A stretch of DNA of 64,000 nt from Candidatus Eisenbacteria bacterium (GTDB lineage Bacteria; Eisenbacteria; RBG-16-71-46), in contig DASTBI010000143.1 in assembly GCA_035712145.1 (NCBI GenBank), forward strand, positions 1 through 64,000, written 5' to 3'. Each line of letters opens with the position of its first letter. Positions within the stretch are counted from its first letter, which is position 1. The position numbers and the translations under genes are program-made. A model generated the notes under the pieces. That model searched no databases. It saw only the letters and a list, made by a program, of their open reading frames with translations, and was not told the DNA's origin. Positions 63,763 through 64,000 of the stretch are shown in pieces.

Positions 63763-64000
63763 CTAGAAGACCCACCGAACCTGGGCTCCCAGCTGCTGCC
63801 GGCTCTCCTTGGGGTCGGTGGAGTCCTCGAAGTCGGGTGAGATCCACTCGATCGACCAGCCGAAGTCGAGGGCCCAGATGGAGCCCAACGGCCGGATCCC
63901 GAACCCGGTGGTGAGCGTGTTGCTCTTGTACTCGTTGTGATCGGTGAGCTCGTCCAGGTCGTCGGAGCGGCGGATGAACCCTAGCCGACCGGTGAGGGCC
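63763..64000 (-). CDS. Outer-membrane beta-barrel protein, C-terminal end (partial)
   Basis: The frame is open from the right edge and ends at TAG 63763-63765, giving 78 visible residues. It shows alternating strands with GRLGFIRRSDDLDEL, NTLTTGFGIRPLGSIWALDFGWSIEW and a final strand ending GAQVRWVF. The terminal Phe after alternating aromatics is the signature recognised by the BAM machinery. The layout resembles PorV or other conserved outer-membrane proteins of FCB bacteria. The start and N-terminal domain lie beyond the window. Confidence 0.65.
   Translation of the reverse strand, partial: ALTGRLGFIRRSDDLDELTDHNEYKSNTLTTGFGIRPLGSIWALDFGWSIEWISPDFEDSTDPKESRQQLGAQVRWVF

Overview
The window is about 64 kb of GC-rich, densely coding DNA. 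Many neighbouring genes overlap by 4 bp (ATGA or GTGA). The gene content points to a diderm bacterium: a complete Tol-Pal operon, an OMP85-like barrel protein, a TonB-dependent receptor, a PorV/PorQ-family protein, a GWxTD-domain protein and a large exported protein ending in a FlgD/T9SS-like domain. This mix, together with bacillithiol synthesis genes, suggests a lineage in or near the FCB group (for example a Candidatus Eisenbacteria-like genome). That placement is inference; no rRNA gene is present. No CRISPR array, insertion sequence, integrase or prophage was seen.

Layout. 1-7.6 kb: end of a thioredoxin-family gene, a polyphosphate-glucokinase-like ROK kinase, an FKBP lipoprotein, a YjbH-like outer-membrane protein, then a tandem array of four paralogous cysteine-rich lipoproteins, each with its own hairpin terminator, followed by small uncharacterised genes. 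7.7-16.9 kb: M29 aminopeptidase, ABC-F ATPase, alpha/beta hydrolase, citrate synthase, a duplicated-domain protein, and a membrane protein fused to a spermidine-synthase-like domain. 16.9-29.2 kb: one very compact minus-strand gene train (bshC-bshB-bshA, dgcN-dgcA-like, histidine kinase, rsgA, threonine synthase, NfeD, slipin, SDR epimerase). 29.3-36.4 kb: murJ, uppP, an ECF sigma factor, an amidohydrolase, an FAH-family hydrolase and a UDP-HexNAc dehydrogenase.

36.5-44.6 kb, minus strand: dnaK, hsp20, an orphan nuoI, DUF1801, dcd, moaB, a truncated SDR, a gamma-carbonic-anhydrase fusion, an MBL hydrolase and an FAD oxidoreductase. 44.7-50.7 kb: tolQ-tolR-tolA-tolB-pal-cpoB plus an OMP85-like gene. 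51-55.2 kb: a TlpA-like thioredoxin on the plus strand facing the gap-pgk-tpiA-secG-tRNA-Leu operon. 55.3-64 kb: an envelope and secretion block (GWxTD protein, PorV-like protein, 969-aa exported protein, TonB receptor) and the 3' end of another outer-membrane barrel gene.

The most novel element is the lipoprotein array at 4.1-6.0 kb. All four copies carry an identical mirror-symmetric cysteine pattern (C-x3-C-x21-C-x10-C-x21-C-x3-C) after a lipobox, which predicts a disulfide-clamped helical hairpin on a lipid anchor. I recognise no named family for it.
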